A stretch of DNA of 64,000 nucleotides from Sorangium cellulosum So0157-2 (GTDB lineage: Bacteria > Myxococcota_A > Polyangia > Polyangiales > Polyangiaceae). The stretch lies in NCBI RefSeq assembly GCF_000418325.1, contig NC_021658.1, positions 3,100,001-3,164,000 of the forward strand. The letters run 5' to 3'. The translations under genes and the position numbers were made by a program. Below the pieces are notes generated by a model that worked only from the letters and a program-made list of their open reading frames with translations, did not search any database and was not told where the DNA came from. This document shows positions 38,847-48,355 of the stretch, one piece after another. Each line of letters starts with the position of its first letter. The stretch's first letter is position 1.

Positions 38847-39688
38847 GCTGCGGCCTTCCTCGGAACCTCGACGCCGACGCGGACGTCGATGCCGACGCGA
38901 CGTTGCCAGCCATCACCGTCCCCCCCGCCGCGCAGGCCTACCGGAGAGGGAGCCTCTGGCAGAAGGGGCGCGGCGAGCGCCTCATCGAGCTCGCCGGCGT
39001 GAGGCGGGGCGAGCTCGTGCTCGACCTCGGCTGCGGCACAGGCGGCCTCACACAGCAGCTCGCCGAGCTCGTCGGCCCCGGCGGGCGCGTCGTCGGGATC
39101 GATCCGGACGACGCGCGGATCGCGCTCGCCCTGGAAACCGCGGTCGCGCCCAACCTCGAGTTCCAGGTGGGCACGGCCGAGACCCTGGGCGAGATCGCCC
39201 GGGGCCGCCCCGTCGACCTCGTCTTCTCGAACTTCGTGTTCCACTGGATCCGCGACAAGCGGGCGGTCCTCCGCCGGCTGCGCGGCCTGCTCCACCCCGC
39301 GGGGCGCATCGTCGTCCAGTGCGTCTCGTCGCTCCCCGTGCTCGTCGGGGAGCTCTCGCGGCTCGCGGACCCGTCGGGGGAGAGGATCCTCCGGGACTTC
39401 GCCTTCGAGGACGCCGCGGCGATTGCGCACCACGTCGAGGGCGCCGGCCTGCAGCTGATCCGCCTGGAGGAGCAGCAGGGGACACACGTGTATCCGACGC
39501 TGGACGCGCTGCTCACCTGGTGGCGGGCGACGACGCACGACCGCTTCGACCCGCGGGCGATCGAGCCGGCGGCGCTCGCGCGGTTCGCCGAGCAGCATAA
39601 CGAAGGCGGCGCGTTCCTCGTGCACGAGACGTTCTGCTGGTTCGAGGCGCGGATCCCCCCGGCGCACGCGTGGGGACGCCGCGGCTGA
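38843..39688 (+). CDS. class I SAM-dependent methyltransferase
   Basis: 281 residues. SAM-binding motif I VLDLGCGTGGLTQQLAELVG near residue 57, motif II acidic RVVGIDPDDARIA and a post-I region DLVFSNFVFHWIRDKRAVLRR as in UbiE/Tam-like enzymes. An Asp-rich N terminus (LDADADVDADATL) is unusual. The substrate is unknown; trans-aconitate- and SAM-dependent small-molecule methyltransferases share the FSNFVFHW pattern. It overlaps the cupin stop and is co-transcribed. The cupin and methyltransferase together suggest tailoring of one metabolite. Confidence 0.85.
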   Translation: MSCGLPRNLDADADVDADATLPAITVPPAAQAYRRGSLWQKGRGERLIELAGVRRGELVLDLGCGTGGLTQQLAELVGPGGRVVGIDPDDARIALALETAVAPNLEFQVGTAETLGEIARGRPVDLVFSNFVFHWIRDKRAVLRRLRGLLHPAGRIVVQCVSSLPVLVGELSRLADPSGERILRDFAFEDAAAIAHHVEGAGLQLIRLEEQQGTHVYPTLDALLTWWRATTHDRFDPRAIEPAALARFAEQHNEGGAFLVHETFCWFEARIPPAHAWGRRG

Positions 39689-39775
39689 CCCGGCGCCCCC
39701 TCCGCGGCGGCTGACTCACCCGCGGCCGTTCATCGACCCTCCGCCGCGGGGCCGCCGCGCCGTGTGTTCACCGCG

Positions 39776-40933
39776 TCACGCCTTGCGCCCCCACAGCTCC
39801 TCGGTGGCGAGCCGCGCGCCCTGCGCGAGCGACTCGAACTTCGCCCACATCACCGTCGGGTGGACGCGCTGAATGTGATCGGCCTGCGCGAACCCGCAGT
39901 CCGATCCGGCGATGACGTTCTCGCGGCCCACGATGTTGGCGAACCGCACGATGCGATCGGCGACCACCCGCGGGTGCTCCACCGTCGTGATGTGATGGGT
40001 GATCACGCCGGGAATGAGGATCTTCTCCGGCGGCAGCTTCACCTTCTGCCACACGCGCCACTCGTGCTCGTGCCGCGGGTTCGCCGCCTCGATCGAGTAC
40101 GCGCCCGCGCGGACGCGGAGGATGAGGTCCACGATGTCCTCCAGCGGCGCGTCGGACATGTGCGGCAGGTGCCAGCTGCCGAAGCACACGTGATAGCGGA
40201 CGCGATCCTCCGGAATGTCGCGGAGCGCGTGGTTGAGCGCCTCCACGCGCAGCTCGGCCCACGTGCGGTACGCCTGCGGGCTCTGCTGCACGAGGTGATC
40301 ATACATGTTCGCGAGCACCGCGTCGTCCACCTGGACGACCAGGCCCGCCTTGGAGATGGCCAGGTATTCCTCGCGCAGCGCCTCGGCGAGGGCGAAGATG
40401 TACTCGCGCTCGCTCCCGTAGAACTCGTTCAGGCCGTTGAACACGGCGCTCCCCGGCGCGACGACCGTGAGGAACCCCTCCGCGACGCTCACGCCGGCGA
40501 GCGCGGCCTTCAGGTTGTCGACGTCCCTCTGCACGTCGCCCGGACGGTAGCGGAGGGCGCTCGTACAGACGTGCTGCATGAGGGTGCCGGGGTTGTCCTT
40601 GAACTCGAGATCGACGACTTCCTTGAAGCGGTCCTTGTCACGGCCGAGCCAGTCGCGCGGGCTCTTGCCGCCAGGCCGGAGCTCGAAGCCCGACACGCGA
40701 TCGAGGACGTAGTTCGCCCAGCTCGACTTGCCGTACTCGCCATCGTTCACGATGTCGATCCCCGCCGCCGCCTGTCGGCTGACCACGTCGGCGACCGAGC
40801 GGCGCAGCAGCCTGGCGTAGGCCGCCGGGTCCTTCGGCGGGCCGATGCGCTGGCTCGCCATCTCGAGCATCGCGGCCGGTCGGGCGATGCTGCCGACGTG
40901 GGTGGTGAGAATCCGGTCTTCGCTGCGTCTCAT
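39776..40933 (-). CDS. cobalamin-independent methionine synthase-like (MetE C-terminal domain) protein
   Basis: 385 residues, only the C-terminal catalytic half of MetE. It opens with ILTTHVGSIARPAAML and has the zinc-ligand regions: His and Cys in RYHVCFGSWHLPHM, Glu in YSIEAANPRHEHEW and Cys in VIAGSDCGFAQ. It lacks the N-terminal folate-binding half, as do archaeal-type MetE and MetE-related enzymes with other methyl donors, so the methyl donor is uncertain. The ATG at 40933 (MRRSEDRILTTHVGS) fits the family; a start 30 codons earlier adds basic residues. It converges with the methyltransferase gene and stands alone. Confidence 0.8.
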   Translation of the reverse strand: MRRSEDRILTTHVGSIARPAAMLEMASQRIGPPKDPAAYARLLRRSVADVVSRQAAAGIDIVNDGEYGKSSWANYVLDRVSGFELRPGGKSPRDWLGRDKDRFKEVVDLEFKDNPGTLMQHVCTSALRYRPGDVQRDVDNLKAALAGVSVAEGFLTVVAPGSAVFNGLNEFYGSEREYIFALAEALREEYLAISKAGLVVQVDDAVLANMYDHLVQQSPQAYRTWAELRVEALNHALRDIPEDRVRYHVCFGSWHLPHMSDAPLEDIVDLILRVRAGAYSIEAANPRHEHEWRVWQKVKLPPEKILIPGVITHHITTVEHPRVVADRIVRFANIVGRENVIAGSDCGFAQADHIQRVHPTVMWAKFESLAQGARLATEELWGRKA

Positions 40934-41586
40934 GACCCTCTTGGCTCCAACGATTGCGGTCGTCGACGACCTCGAACGAGCCCTCGCTCGCCCTCCGAAG
41001 CGCGATGAGGGCGCCCCCGGCACGCCCGGCGCGATCGCTCGGCGACGCCAGCTCTCACCCTGGGTCGGGCACGCTCACGTGGCAATCGAGGTTGTCTCCG
41101 CTGGAAACCCGAAGCGCCTGGGGCGAACGAACCGGATTTCCTCCTCCCCGACCCCTAACACGCGCCCCGCTCACGGCGCAACGGTCAACGGTGCTCGTCC
41201 ACACCTCGACGGACAGCGCGTCTCCGGCTCCCGCCCTGAGTCCATCTCTCGCGCTCCGTCTGGGGTGAACTCAAGCGAATTTTTCAATGGGCGAGGAGCC
41301 CTCCAGTCCCCTGTTATGATGGGCTCGCACAGATACAGCAGGGCCTCTGCGCGCGCGCCGACAGGACGCGCCTCGACAGCGTGCGTGCGCCGCGGAGCGC
41401 GGCGATCCGCCTCGGCGCGAGCGCTGCGACGGATCAGCTCGGCTCGACGGGCGCCAACCGATGCTTCGGGGGCCCGCGCTCTTTCCCCGGCGGGCCCCGG
41501 CGGGCGCGGCGCCGGGCGATGGACGCGCCAGGCCAGGTCGAGTAGGAGGTGCGACCCCCGTCGCGTCGCGTCGAGCAGCAGGCCAG
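40934..41586. other. 653-bp region between divergent genes
   Basis: No credible gene. A gap of this size between divergent genes normally holds both promoters; a ttatgat box near 41313 is a possible -10 for the transporter gene. Codon bias is absent in all frames. Confidence 0.4.
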
Positions 41587-42966
41587 ATGGACAAGAACGA
41601 GATCGAGATCGGTTCGCTCATCGATTCGGCGAAGTTCATCGGCCTGCCGCTCGCGATAACCGTGCTCACCGTCATCATCATGCTTGTCGACGGCTTCGAC
41701 CTGCAGGCGATGGCGTTCGTGGCGCCCGAGGTCCTGAAGGAGTGGGGGATCGCGCGCGCGGCGCTGACGCCGGCCCTGACGGGCAGCATGGTGGGCATGG
41801 CCGTCGGCTCGGTGGCGCTCGGCTGGGCCGGCGATCGCGTCGGGCGCAGGAGCTCGTACATCGCCTGCATGGCGTTCCTCGCCCTCGGGTCGTTCTTTTG
41901 CGCCCACGCCGGCTCGCTCGCCAGCCTCACGCTCTGGCGTGTGGTGACGGGGATCGGGCTCGGCGGGGTGACGCCGCTCGCGGCCGCCATCATCTCCGAA
42001 TGGACCCCGAAGCACGCCCGCAGCATCGCCGTGGCGTGCGCCATGGTGGCCGTGCCCCTCGGAGGCATGCTCGGGGCGGGGGTCGCTCAGCGGGTCATCC
42101 CGATGTACGGCTGGCGCGGTGTGTTCTGGATCGGCGCGGCGCTGCCGCTCGTGCTCTTCGTGGCGGCGATGTTCCTGCTGCCCGAGTCGCCCAAGTACCT
42201 CGCGCAGCGCCCCCACCTGCACGGCCGCCTCGCGAAGCTGCTGAACCGCCTGTTCCGCGAGCGCCGCTTCACCGGCGACGAGCGCTTCGTGGTGGCCGAG
42301 CCGCCGCCGCCGCCCAAGAGCTGGCTCGCCGCGCTGCTCGGCCCCGCGTACCGCTCCACCACGCTGCTGCTCTGGGCCGCGTTTGCGTTGAACACGCTCG
42401 CGCTGTTCTCCTGCGTGAACCTGCTGCCCACGGTGCTGTCCTTCACGGGCATGAGCACCGCGGAGTCGCTGCAGGGCTCGAAGTTCTTCAATTTCGGCGG
42501 GTTCTTCGGCGCGGTGGGCGGCGCCGTGATGATCGGCTGGTGGGGCTCGCGCCGCGTGGGCGCGGCGCTCTCGACGGTCGGCGCCGTCGCCACGTTCCTC
42601 ATCGGCACGACCATCCTCGATAACGGGGGCGTCCTCGACGGCCGGTCGCTCGCGCTGCTCACGCTCGCGGGCATGGCGATGAACGGCATGCAGAGCTTCC
42701 TCTACACCGTGGGCGCGCACTCCTACCCCACGTATATCCGCGCGTCCGGCGTGGGCTGCGCGCAGACGGTGTCTCGCGCCGGCGGGCTCCTCGGCACGGT
42801 GGCCGGCGGCTCCTTCTTCGCGCTCGAGCCGCAGCCGCCCGTGAGCTACTTCTTCTACGCCGTGGCCGCCGCCGTCGCGCTGGTGGTCGTGAGCTTCACC
42901 TCGCTGCGCACGCACATTCCGGGACGGAAGGGGAGCGCTTCGCCGCAGGCCCAAGGGGGTGAGTGA
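41587..42966 (+). CDS. MFS transporter, aromatic acid:H+ symporter (AAHS) type
   Basis: 459 residues and twelve predicted membrane helices. The family motif after helix 1 is clear (VDGFDLQAMAFVAPEV). The loop 2-3 signature is GWAGDRVGRRSSYI (G-x3-D-x2-G-R-R), with a matching PESPKYLAQRP after helix 6. It probably imports an aromatic or other organic acid with protons across the inner membrane. The start ATG at 41587 puts helix 1 at residue 20. Its nearest functional neighbour is the sugar-acid dehydratase at 43757, so a sugar acid is another possible substrate (inference). Confidence 0.83.
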   Translation: MDKNEIEIGSLIDSAKFIGLPLAITVLTVIIMLVDGFDLQAMAFVAPEVLKEWGIARAALTPALTGSMVGMAVGSVALGWAGDRVGRRSSYIACMAFLALGSFFCAHAGSLASLTLWRVVTGIGLGGVTPLAAAIISEWTPKHARSIAVACAMVAVPLGGMLGAGVAQRVIPMYGWRGVFWIGAALPLVLFVAAMFLLPESPKYLAQRPHLHGRLAKLLNRLFRERRFTGDERFVVAEPPPPPKSWLAALLGPAYRSTTLLLWAAFALNTLALFSCVNLLPTVLSFTGMSTAESLQGSKFFNFGGFFGAVGGAVMIGWWGSRRVGAALSTVGAVATFLIGTTILDNGGVLDGRSLALLTLAGMAMNGMQSFLYTVGAHSYPTYIRASGVGCAQTVSRAGGLLGTVAGGSFFALEPQPPVSYFFYAVAAAVALVVVSFTSLRTHIPGRKGSASPQAQGGE

Positions 42967-43075
42967 GCAGGGCGGGGGGGCCGCGACGCGGGGCGACCTC
43001 CGCGCGCCTCGCGGCACCGAGAGCGGAGCCCAAGTGTCCCGTTGTGCTCGCCATGGAATCTCCTATGCTCTGACC

Positions 43076-43600
43076 ATGCAATGGAAACAGCGATTCCTTG
43101 TCCTTGGGCTCGTGAGCTCTCTCGGCTGTGCCATCGGCGACTCGGCGTCGCGTACCGGCGGCGGCGGCGGCGGCGGCGGCGGTGCGGGGGGCCAGGACGT
43201 CTCGGACGGCGCCGGAGGCTCGGGCGGCACGGGAGGCCGGGATGATCTCGGGGGCTTCGGCGTCGGCGGGGTCATCGTCACGGACTGGGATTACAAGCCT
43301 ATCCCGCTCGATGGCCGCCCGCCCTGCGAGGAGCGCCCGGTGTTCTGCGAAGATTCAGGCATCTCCGCCGAGGCGGCAGCGAAGCGCGTGGAGGAGATCG
43401 GGAACGATTGCCTCGTCCCCAATTTCCCGTGCGGCGGCGCGATCGGGGTCATGTTCGACGCGGTGGGCTGCGCCATCGGAACCGATGCTTTCGATCTCGA
43501 CGAGAAATCATTGTCCTGCGTCTACAAGGCCCTCACGGAGGAGCGATGGGCTTGCGCCGCGGGCTTGCGCGTGACCGGTGGCGGCTGGAATTGCGAATGA
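43076..43600 (+). CDS. lipoprotein with Gly linker and Cys-containing domain
   Basis: 174 residues. The signal is MQWKQRFLVLGLVSSLGC with the lipobox Cys at about residue 18, then a Gly/Ser linker with nine consecutive Gly. The C-terminal 110 residues hold eight cysteines (PPCEERPVFC, DCLVPNFPC, VGCAIG, LSCVY, WACAAG, WNCE) and probably form a disulfide-tied domain. No family is recognised. It lies between the transporter and the dehydratase, all on the plus strand. Confidence 0.68.
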   Translation: MQWKQRFLVLGLVSSLGCAIGDSASRTGGGGGGGGGAGGQDVSDGAGGSGGTGGRDDLGGFGVGGVIVTDWDYKPIPLDGRPPCEERPVFCEDSGISAEAAAKRVEEIGNDCLVPNFPCGGAIGVMFDAVGCAIGTDAFDLDEKSLSCVYKALTEERWACAAGLRVTGGGWNCE

Positions 43601-43756
43601 CCGGCGCTCGCCTCGACGCGCTGCCCCGGGCGCATGACCGAGCGTCGCACCGATCCCGGCGCCCGCGCCGCTCGTGACCGCCCCCCCTCGCGCTGCGCCG
43701 GCATCTAACCGGCGAGGGCCACGCGCGCTGTCCGGCGCGGTCTTCGAAGGGGGCCT

Positions 43757-45082
43757 ATGTCCGTCCGTATCACCGATGTCGTCGCCCGCGATATCCGCTT
43801 TCCGACCTCGCGCTCTCTCGCCGGATCGGACGCCATGAACCCCGAGCCGGACTACTCGGCGGCCTACGTCGTGCTCGAGACCGATGGCCCGGAGCGGCTG
43901 GAAGGCCATGGCCTGGCCTTCACGATCGGCCGCGGCAACGAGCTCTGCGTGGCGGCGATCGGCGCGCTCCGGCCGTTCGTCGTGGGCAGGCGCCTCGCCG
44001 ACGTGACGGCCGACATGGGGGCATTCTGGGACGAGATCACCGGCGACAGCCAGCTCCGCTGGATCGGCCCCGAGAAGGGGGTCATCCACCTGGCGACGGC
44101 GGCGATCGTCAACGCCGCCTGGGATCTGCGGGCGAAGGCGGCGGGCAAGCCGCTCTGGAAGCTGCTCGTGGACATGACCCCCGAGGAGCTCGTCCGCTGC
44201 GTCAGCTTCCGCTACATCACGGATGCGCTCGGCCCCGAGGAGGCGCTCGAGATCCTCCGCCGGAGCGCGCCGACCCGCGGCGCGCGGGAGCGAGAGATGC
44301 GAGAGCACGGCTTCCCCGCCTACACGACGTCCGCGGGGTGGCTCGGCTACTCCGACGCCAAGCTGCGCCGCCTGTGCCGCGAGGAGCTCGCGCGCGGCTT
44401 TTCCCATTTCAAAATGAAGGTCGGCGCGAACCTCGACGACGACATCCGCCGGGCGCAGATCCTCCGCGAGGAGATCGGGGCGCACCGCAGGCTCATGATG
44501 GATGCCAACCAGGTGTGGGACGTGGACCAGGCGATCGCCAGCATGCAGCGCCTCGCCGCGTTCGATCCGTGGTGGATCGAGGAGCCCACGAGCCCCGACG
44601 ACATCCTCGGCCACGCCGCCATCGCCAGGGCGATCGCGCCGATCGGCGTGGCGACGGGGGAGCACGCCCACAACCGGGTCATGTTCAAGCAGCTGTTCCA
44701 GACCGGCGCCATCCGGTTCTGCCAGGTGGACGGCGCCCGGCTGGGCGGCGTCAACGAGGTGCTCGCCGTGCTGCTCATGGCGGCCAAGTTCGGCGTCCCG
44801 GTCTGCCCTCACGCCGGCGGGGTCGGCCTGCCGGAGATCATGCAACACCTCTCGCTCTTCGATTACATCTGCGTGAGCGCGTCGCTGGAGGATCGCGTCC
44901 TGGAGCACGTCGACCACCTCCACGAGCACTTCGTCGATCCGGTCGTGATCGAGGCTGGCCGCTACATGCCGCCCAGCGCGGCGGGATGCAGCGTCACCCT
45001 GCGGCCCGAGTCGCTCGAGAGGTTCGAGTTCCCGTTCGGAGAAGCGTGGGTGAGGCAACGGCAGGCATCGGTGATGCCCTGA
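43757..45082 (+). CDS. L-fuconate dehydratase-type enolase-superfamily enzyme
   Basis: 441 residues, the length of L-fuconate dehydratase (ENOSF1-like). The N-terminal capping domain includes the family-like SDAMNPEPDYSAAYV. The barrel has the acid/base lysines FKMKVG, metal ligands in MMDANQVWD, WIEEPTSPDD and VATGEHAHN, and the His of PHAGGVGLPE. These match the fuconate dehydratase subgroup; the reaction would be dehydration of L-fuconate to 2-keto-3-deoxy-L-fuconate. A GGGGG Shine-Dalgarno precedes the ATG. The MFS transporter upstream may import the sugar acid. Confidence 0.87.
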   Translation: MSVRITDVVARDIRFPTSRSLAGSDAMNPEPDYSAAYVVLETDGPERLEGHGLAFTIGRGNELCVAAIGALRPFVVGRRLADVTADMGAFWDEITGDSQLRWIGPEKGVIHLATAAIVNAAWDLRAKAAGKPLWKLLVDMTPEELVRCVSFRYITDALGPEEALEILRRSAPTRGAREREMREHGFPAYTTSAGWLGYSDAKLRRLCREELARGFSHFKMKVGANLDDDIRRAQILREEIGAHRRLMMDANQVWDVDQAIASMQRLAAFDPWWIEEPTSPDDILGHAAIARAIAPIGVATGEHAHNRVMFKQLFQTGAIRFCQVDGARLGGVNEVLAVLLMAAKFGVPVCPHAGGVGLPEIMQHLSLFDYICVSASLEDRVLEHVDHLHEHFVDPVVIEAGRYMPPSAAGCSVTLRPESLERFEFPFGEAWVRQRQASVMP

Positions 45083-45383
45083 AGGGGCGGGCCGTGCTGC
45101 CGGGCGGCGCGGCCTCGCCGTGATCCACGCCACGAGCGGCCGGGCCCCGCCGTGGGGCTTGCATCGTCCTCTGTCGGAGATTTGTTTACGTTTCTTTGGT
45201 AAAGAGCATTTCCATCCTTGCCGCGGCGGCCCGCTCGTGCGCATCTTGCCCGGTGGCGCGCCGGCGAAGGTCGTCACTTCCGACGTCCCTGCCGTCGTGT
45301 CGAGAGCTTTCTTTTTGCAGTGGCGGCGCTGTGTCCCGGGGGCAGCCTCGTGCTCGCGCGGCCTGCAGTGGAGATCGAGCGTC
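45083..45383. other. 301-bp region before the Tat hydrolase gene
   Basis: Contains a T-rich stretch (tttgtttacgtttctttgg, 45181-45200) likely to include the promoter of the hydrolase gene. No gene is seen. Confidence 0.4.
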
Positions 45384-46364
45384 ATGACCGACAAGAAGCA
45401 AGGAGCACCTTCGTCCCGCTCGGACCGTACCCGCCGCCAGGTGCTGAAGCAGGCGGTGGGCCTCGGCGCGGGGCTGGCCGCCGCGAGCTTGCTCGGCGGA
45501 GAGGCGTCCGCCGCGCCGCGCCCGCGCATCCGCTCCGGGACCTTCACGACCAGCGACGGGGTCGCGCTCAACTACCTGGAGGCGGGCCGAGGCGAGCCGC
45601 TGCTCCTCTTGCCGGGGTGGTCCCAGTCGGCGGCGCTGTACCGGACGCAGATCCTCGCCTTCGCGGAGCACTACCACGTCATCGTGCTCGACTGGCGCGG
45701 CCACGGCGAGTCGGAGAAGGTCGACCACGGCTATCGCATGGCGCGCTTCAGCAGGGATCTCTACGAGTTCCTCCGCGGGATGAGGCTCAAGCGCGTCACC
45801 GCGCTGGGGCACTCGATGGGGTGCGGCGTGCTCTATAGCTACTGGGACAACTACGGTGGGCAGTACCTGGATCGGCTGATCCTTGTCGACGTGGGCCCGG
45901 CGATGACGGCCTGGCCCGACTGGTCCGAGGAGGAGAAGGTCGAGGCAGGGTCCCTGTTCACGCCGCAGTCGCTCTACGACACGGCCGCCGCGCTGCGCGG
46001 CCCCGACGGGATCGCGACGACCCAGGGCCTCGTGGCGAGCCTCTTCAGCCCCGACTTTCCGGCGGATCGGCTCGCCGCCGTCGTCGAGGAGAACCTGAAG
46101 CTCCCGCGCGAGTACGCGGCCAAGCTGCTCGTGGACCAGGCCGCGCAGGACTGGCGGGACGTGATCCCGCGGATCGACGTGCCCACCCTCGTGGTCGGGG
46201 GCGAGATCAGCATCTTCAGCCCCATCTCCCAGCAGTGGGTCGCCGACCAGATCCCCGGCGCGGAGCTCATCATCTTCAGCGCCGAGGAGGGGGGCAGCCA
46301 CTTCATGTGGGTCGAGAACCCCGAGAAGTTCAACGAGGATGTGCTCGATTTCCTCGGCTGCTGA
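45384..46364 (+). CDS. Tat-exported alpha/beta hydrolase
   Basis: 326 residues. A twin-arginine signal (RTRRQVLKQAVGLGAGLAAA) ends in ASA. The hydrolase fold has the oxyanion LLLLPGWSQSAAL, VLDWRGHGESEK, nucleophile elbow ALGHSMGCGVLY (G-x-S-x-G), the acid region TLVVGGEISIFSP and the His in GGSHFMWVENPE. It resembles non-heme chloroperoxidases and esterases of the same fold; the substrate is unknown. A folded, possibly cofactor-free export via Tat is predicted. It converges with the TetR gene 14 bp downstream. Confidence 0.85.
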   Translation: MTDKKQGAPSSRSDRTRRQVLKQAVGLGAGLAAASLLGGEASAAPRPRIRSGTFTTSDGVALNYLEAGRGEPLLLLPGWSQSAALYRTQILAFAEHYHVIVLDWRGHGESEKVDHGYRMARFSRDLYEFLRGMRLKRVTALGHSMGCGVLYSYWDNYGGQYLDRLILVDVGPAMTAWPDWSEEEKVEAGSLFTPQSLYDTAAALRGPDGIATTQGLVASLFSPDFPADRLAAVVEENLKLPREYAAKLLVDQAAQDWRDVIPRIDVPTLVVGGEISIFSPISQQWVADQIPGAELIIFSAEEGGSHFMWVENPEKFNEDVLDFLGC

Positions 46365-46378
46365 GCCGCGCCGCCCGC

Positions 46379-47032
46379 TCAGGGGTTGAGGCGCGCGAGC
46401 GCGGAGATCATCCGTTCGGCGATGTCGGCGGGCCCGGGGAAGATGCGGGTCACGGCGCGTTGGTGCGCGAGCCCGTGCAGGCCGAGCCACAGCGCGATCG
46501 CGTCGGCGGCGGGGTCGGCGCTGGTGGAGCAGCCGGCGGCGACGCAGGCGTCGAGGGCGTCGACGAGGAGCTTCAGGGCTCCCTCGCCGAGCGTTGTCAG
46601 GTCCCGCTCCGTCACGGAGCTGTCGCCCAGCGTGGGCATCCAGAGGCCGCCGAACATGGTGCGATAGCGCTCCGGGTGCGTCCGGGAGAACTCCAGATAG
46701 GCGTTGCAGACGGCGTACAGCCGCTCTCGTGGATCGTCGCCGGCCTCTTCCGCGGCGCGGCGCAGCTGGCTCTCGAGCTCGGCGAAGGCCTGCTGCACGA
46801 CGGCCAGCATGATGGCCGGCTGATCGGGGAAGTGGGGGTAGATCGAGGGGGCGGCGATCCCGACCCGGCGGGCCACCGATCGCAGCGTGATGGCGCGTTC
46901 GTCGCCGGCCTCGTCCAGCAGCGCGACCGCCGCGGCCACGATCTCGTCGCGCAGGCGGGCGCCCTCGCCGCGGCGGTTGCGGTCGCGGGCCGGTTTCGGT
47001 GCGGCCGACGCCGCCGTTCCGCTGTCTCCCAT
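46379..47032 (-). CDS. TetR/AcrR-family transcriptional regulator
   Basis: 217 residues. The N-terminal helix-turn-helix is typical: RLRDEIVAAAVALLDEAG, then ITLRSVARRVGIAAPSIYPHFPDQPAIM. The C terminus (from about residue 100) has the TetR_C helical pattern seen in WHG-domain regulators, with LYAVCNAYLEFSRTHPERYR and ALWLGLHGLAHQRA. It is divergent from the membrane protein at 47422, with 390 bp between. Matching CTTAC/GTAAG dyads lie upstream of both genes, so it probably represses that gene and itself. Confidence 0.9.
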   Translation of the reverse strand: MGDSGTAASAAPKPARDRNRRGEGARLRDEIVAAAVALLDEAGDERAITLRSVARRVGIAAPSIYPHFPDQPAIMLAVVQQAFAELESQLRRAAEEAGDDPRERLYAVCNAYLEFSRTHPERYRTMFGGLWMPTLGDSSVTERDLTTLGEGALKLLVDALDACVAAGCSTSADPAADAIALWLGLHGLAHQRAVTRIFPGPADIAERMISALARLNP

Positions 47033-47040
47033 GGCGTTAC

Positions 47041-47094
47041 CTTACACGAAAAAACTTACTGTCGTTAGCCCTTGCAGGATGAGGCTAACGTAAG
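47041..47094. promoter_or_regulatory. operator-like inverted repeats upstream of the TetR gene
   Basis: gttagcc (47064-47070) and ggctaac (47083-47089) form a perfect 7-bp dyad. Outer cttac (47055) and gtaag (47090) extend it, and another cttac lies at 47041. The site sits 23-60 bp upstream of the TetR start codon. It is a likely auto-regulatory operator. Confidence 0.55.
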
Positions 47095-47302
47095 AATTGT
47101 CACATCCTTGCGCGGTTGCCGGCGGACCTGCTCGACGGCGGCGACGAGCGGCCGTGCCCTGCGCGCCGTGGCTCCGGTCGTGGCCTGGTCGCCCTGCGGC
47201 CCGAGAGGGCGGACCTCAGCCCCCAGCGCGGGGCGGCGGGCCAGCCGCTTCACGCCGCGCCCCGACGCCTCAGGGGCCGGGACGATTTTCGTGCGAGGTC
47301 AG

Positions 47303-47344
47303 TTGACAACAGTTAGGTGACGGTCATAAGCTTACACATGTAAG
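47303..47344 (+). promoter_or_regulatory. promoter with overlapping TetR-type dyad
   Basis: ttgaca at 47303 is a consensus -35; cataag at 47325 (16-bp spacer) is a fair -10. Immediately downstream cttac (47331) and gtaag (47340) form a dyad with the same half-sites as at the TetR promoter. It lies 78 bp before the membrane protein ATG. Confidence 0.55.
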
Positions 47345-47421
47345 TCGATGCCGATGGCGTCGCGTTGTCTTTCAACGGCTCGCCGTTCTCGGCTCGCCCC
47401 CATGACCCGGAGGTTCCCATC

Positions 47422-48051
47422 ATGTCCGCCGCCACCCCGACCCTGTTCGCCGCCACCACCACCGCCGCCGTCCCCGCGCTTCCCGTGGGCGAGGTCGACA
47501 ACCGCGCGACCTACATCAGCTTCGGACTTGCCTACGCTCTCGGCCACGGCGCCGCCGCGGTCTCCAAGGGAGCCAGCCCCCTGCTCGCCTTGCCCGGCTG
47601 GCTGCCCATGACGCTCCTGGGAACGGGGCTCGCGGTCGGCACCGTCTACGCCACCCTCGCCGCCACCCGCGCCCAGCGCGGCGCGAGCGGCTCCGACGCC
47701 CTGTCCGGCAAGCTGCTCGGCGCTTCGTGGGTCAGCGCCTTCACCGCGCTGTTCCTCGCCGTCACCGGCCTCGCGTACACCCTCGACATGCCGGACGTGC
47801 AGACCATCCTCTGGCCCACCGGCTCCGGCTTCGTCGTCGGCCTGATCTACCTCGGCGAAGGCGCCGTCCGCCGCAACCTGCTGCACTACGGGCTCGGCAC
47901 CTGGCTCGCCCTGATCTCCACCGCGGCGCTCTTCCTCGGCGCTCCCGGCCTCTTCTGGGTCCTCTCCATCGCCGGCGGCGGCGGCTACGCCGTCGCCTCG
48001 GTCCTGGAGGCCCGTCGCCTGACCGCGCTCGCGAAGCAAGCGCAGCGCTGA
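47422..48051 (+). CDS. polytopic membrane protein, probable TetR target
   Basis: 209 residues with five to six hydrophobic segments (YISFGLAYALGHGAAAV, LPMTLLGTGLAVGTVYA, WVSAFTALFLAVTGLAY, FVVGLIYLGEGAV, LGTWLALISTAALFLG, GLFWVLSIAGGGGYAV). No transport signature is recognised. GGAGG 8 nt upstream fixes the ATG at 47422. The divergent TetR gene and shared operator half-sites suggest inducible expression by a small ligand; a stress or efflux-related role is inference. Confidence 0.72.
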   Translation: MSAATPTLFAATTTAAVPALPVGEVDNRATYISFGLAYALGHGAAAVSKGASPLLALPGWLPMTLLGTGLAVGTVYATLAATRAQRGASGSDALSGKLLGASWVSAFTALFLAVTGLAYTLDMPDVQTILWPTGSGFVVGLIYLGEGAVRRNLLHYGLGTWLALISTAALFLGAPGLFWVLSIAGGGGYAVASVLEARRLTALAKQAQR

Positions 48052-48355
48052 CCCCCCGCTGTTCCTCGGGAGGAACAGGTGTCTCCTCCGGAGAGGCAGG
48101 GGGCTCGCCAGCCTCGTGCTCATCTCCGCGGATCAGGCGAGCGATTGCCCTCGTTTTCGGAGCAAACGCGGGAGCTCGCCGACGGCCGCCCGGCCCGCCC
48201 GCCGCGGCATGACGGTTGCTGGTTCTTTCGCCGACCGCTTCGTTTCTCGCCGACAACGCCGCTTCGACCGCCGAGCCACGCACGTCGCGCGTGGTTCGGC
48301 GCGCGGGGGCGGCGCGTCGGCGTCCAGACGAACAGCAACCCGAAGGAGCCTGTCC
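48052..48355. other. 304-bp intergenic region
   Basis: No gene seen. It starts with ggaggaacaggtgtctcctcc (48070-48090), an imperfect hairpin just after the membrane protein stop that may act as a terminator. Confidence 0.4.

Noticed and set aside
48070..48090. Intrinsic terminator with T-run
   Set aside because: The stem exists but there is no T-tract, so it was kept only as a note within the intergenic entry.
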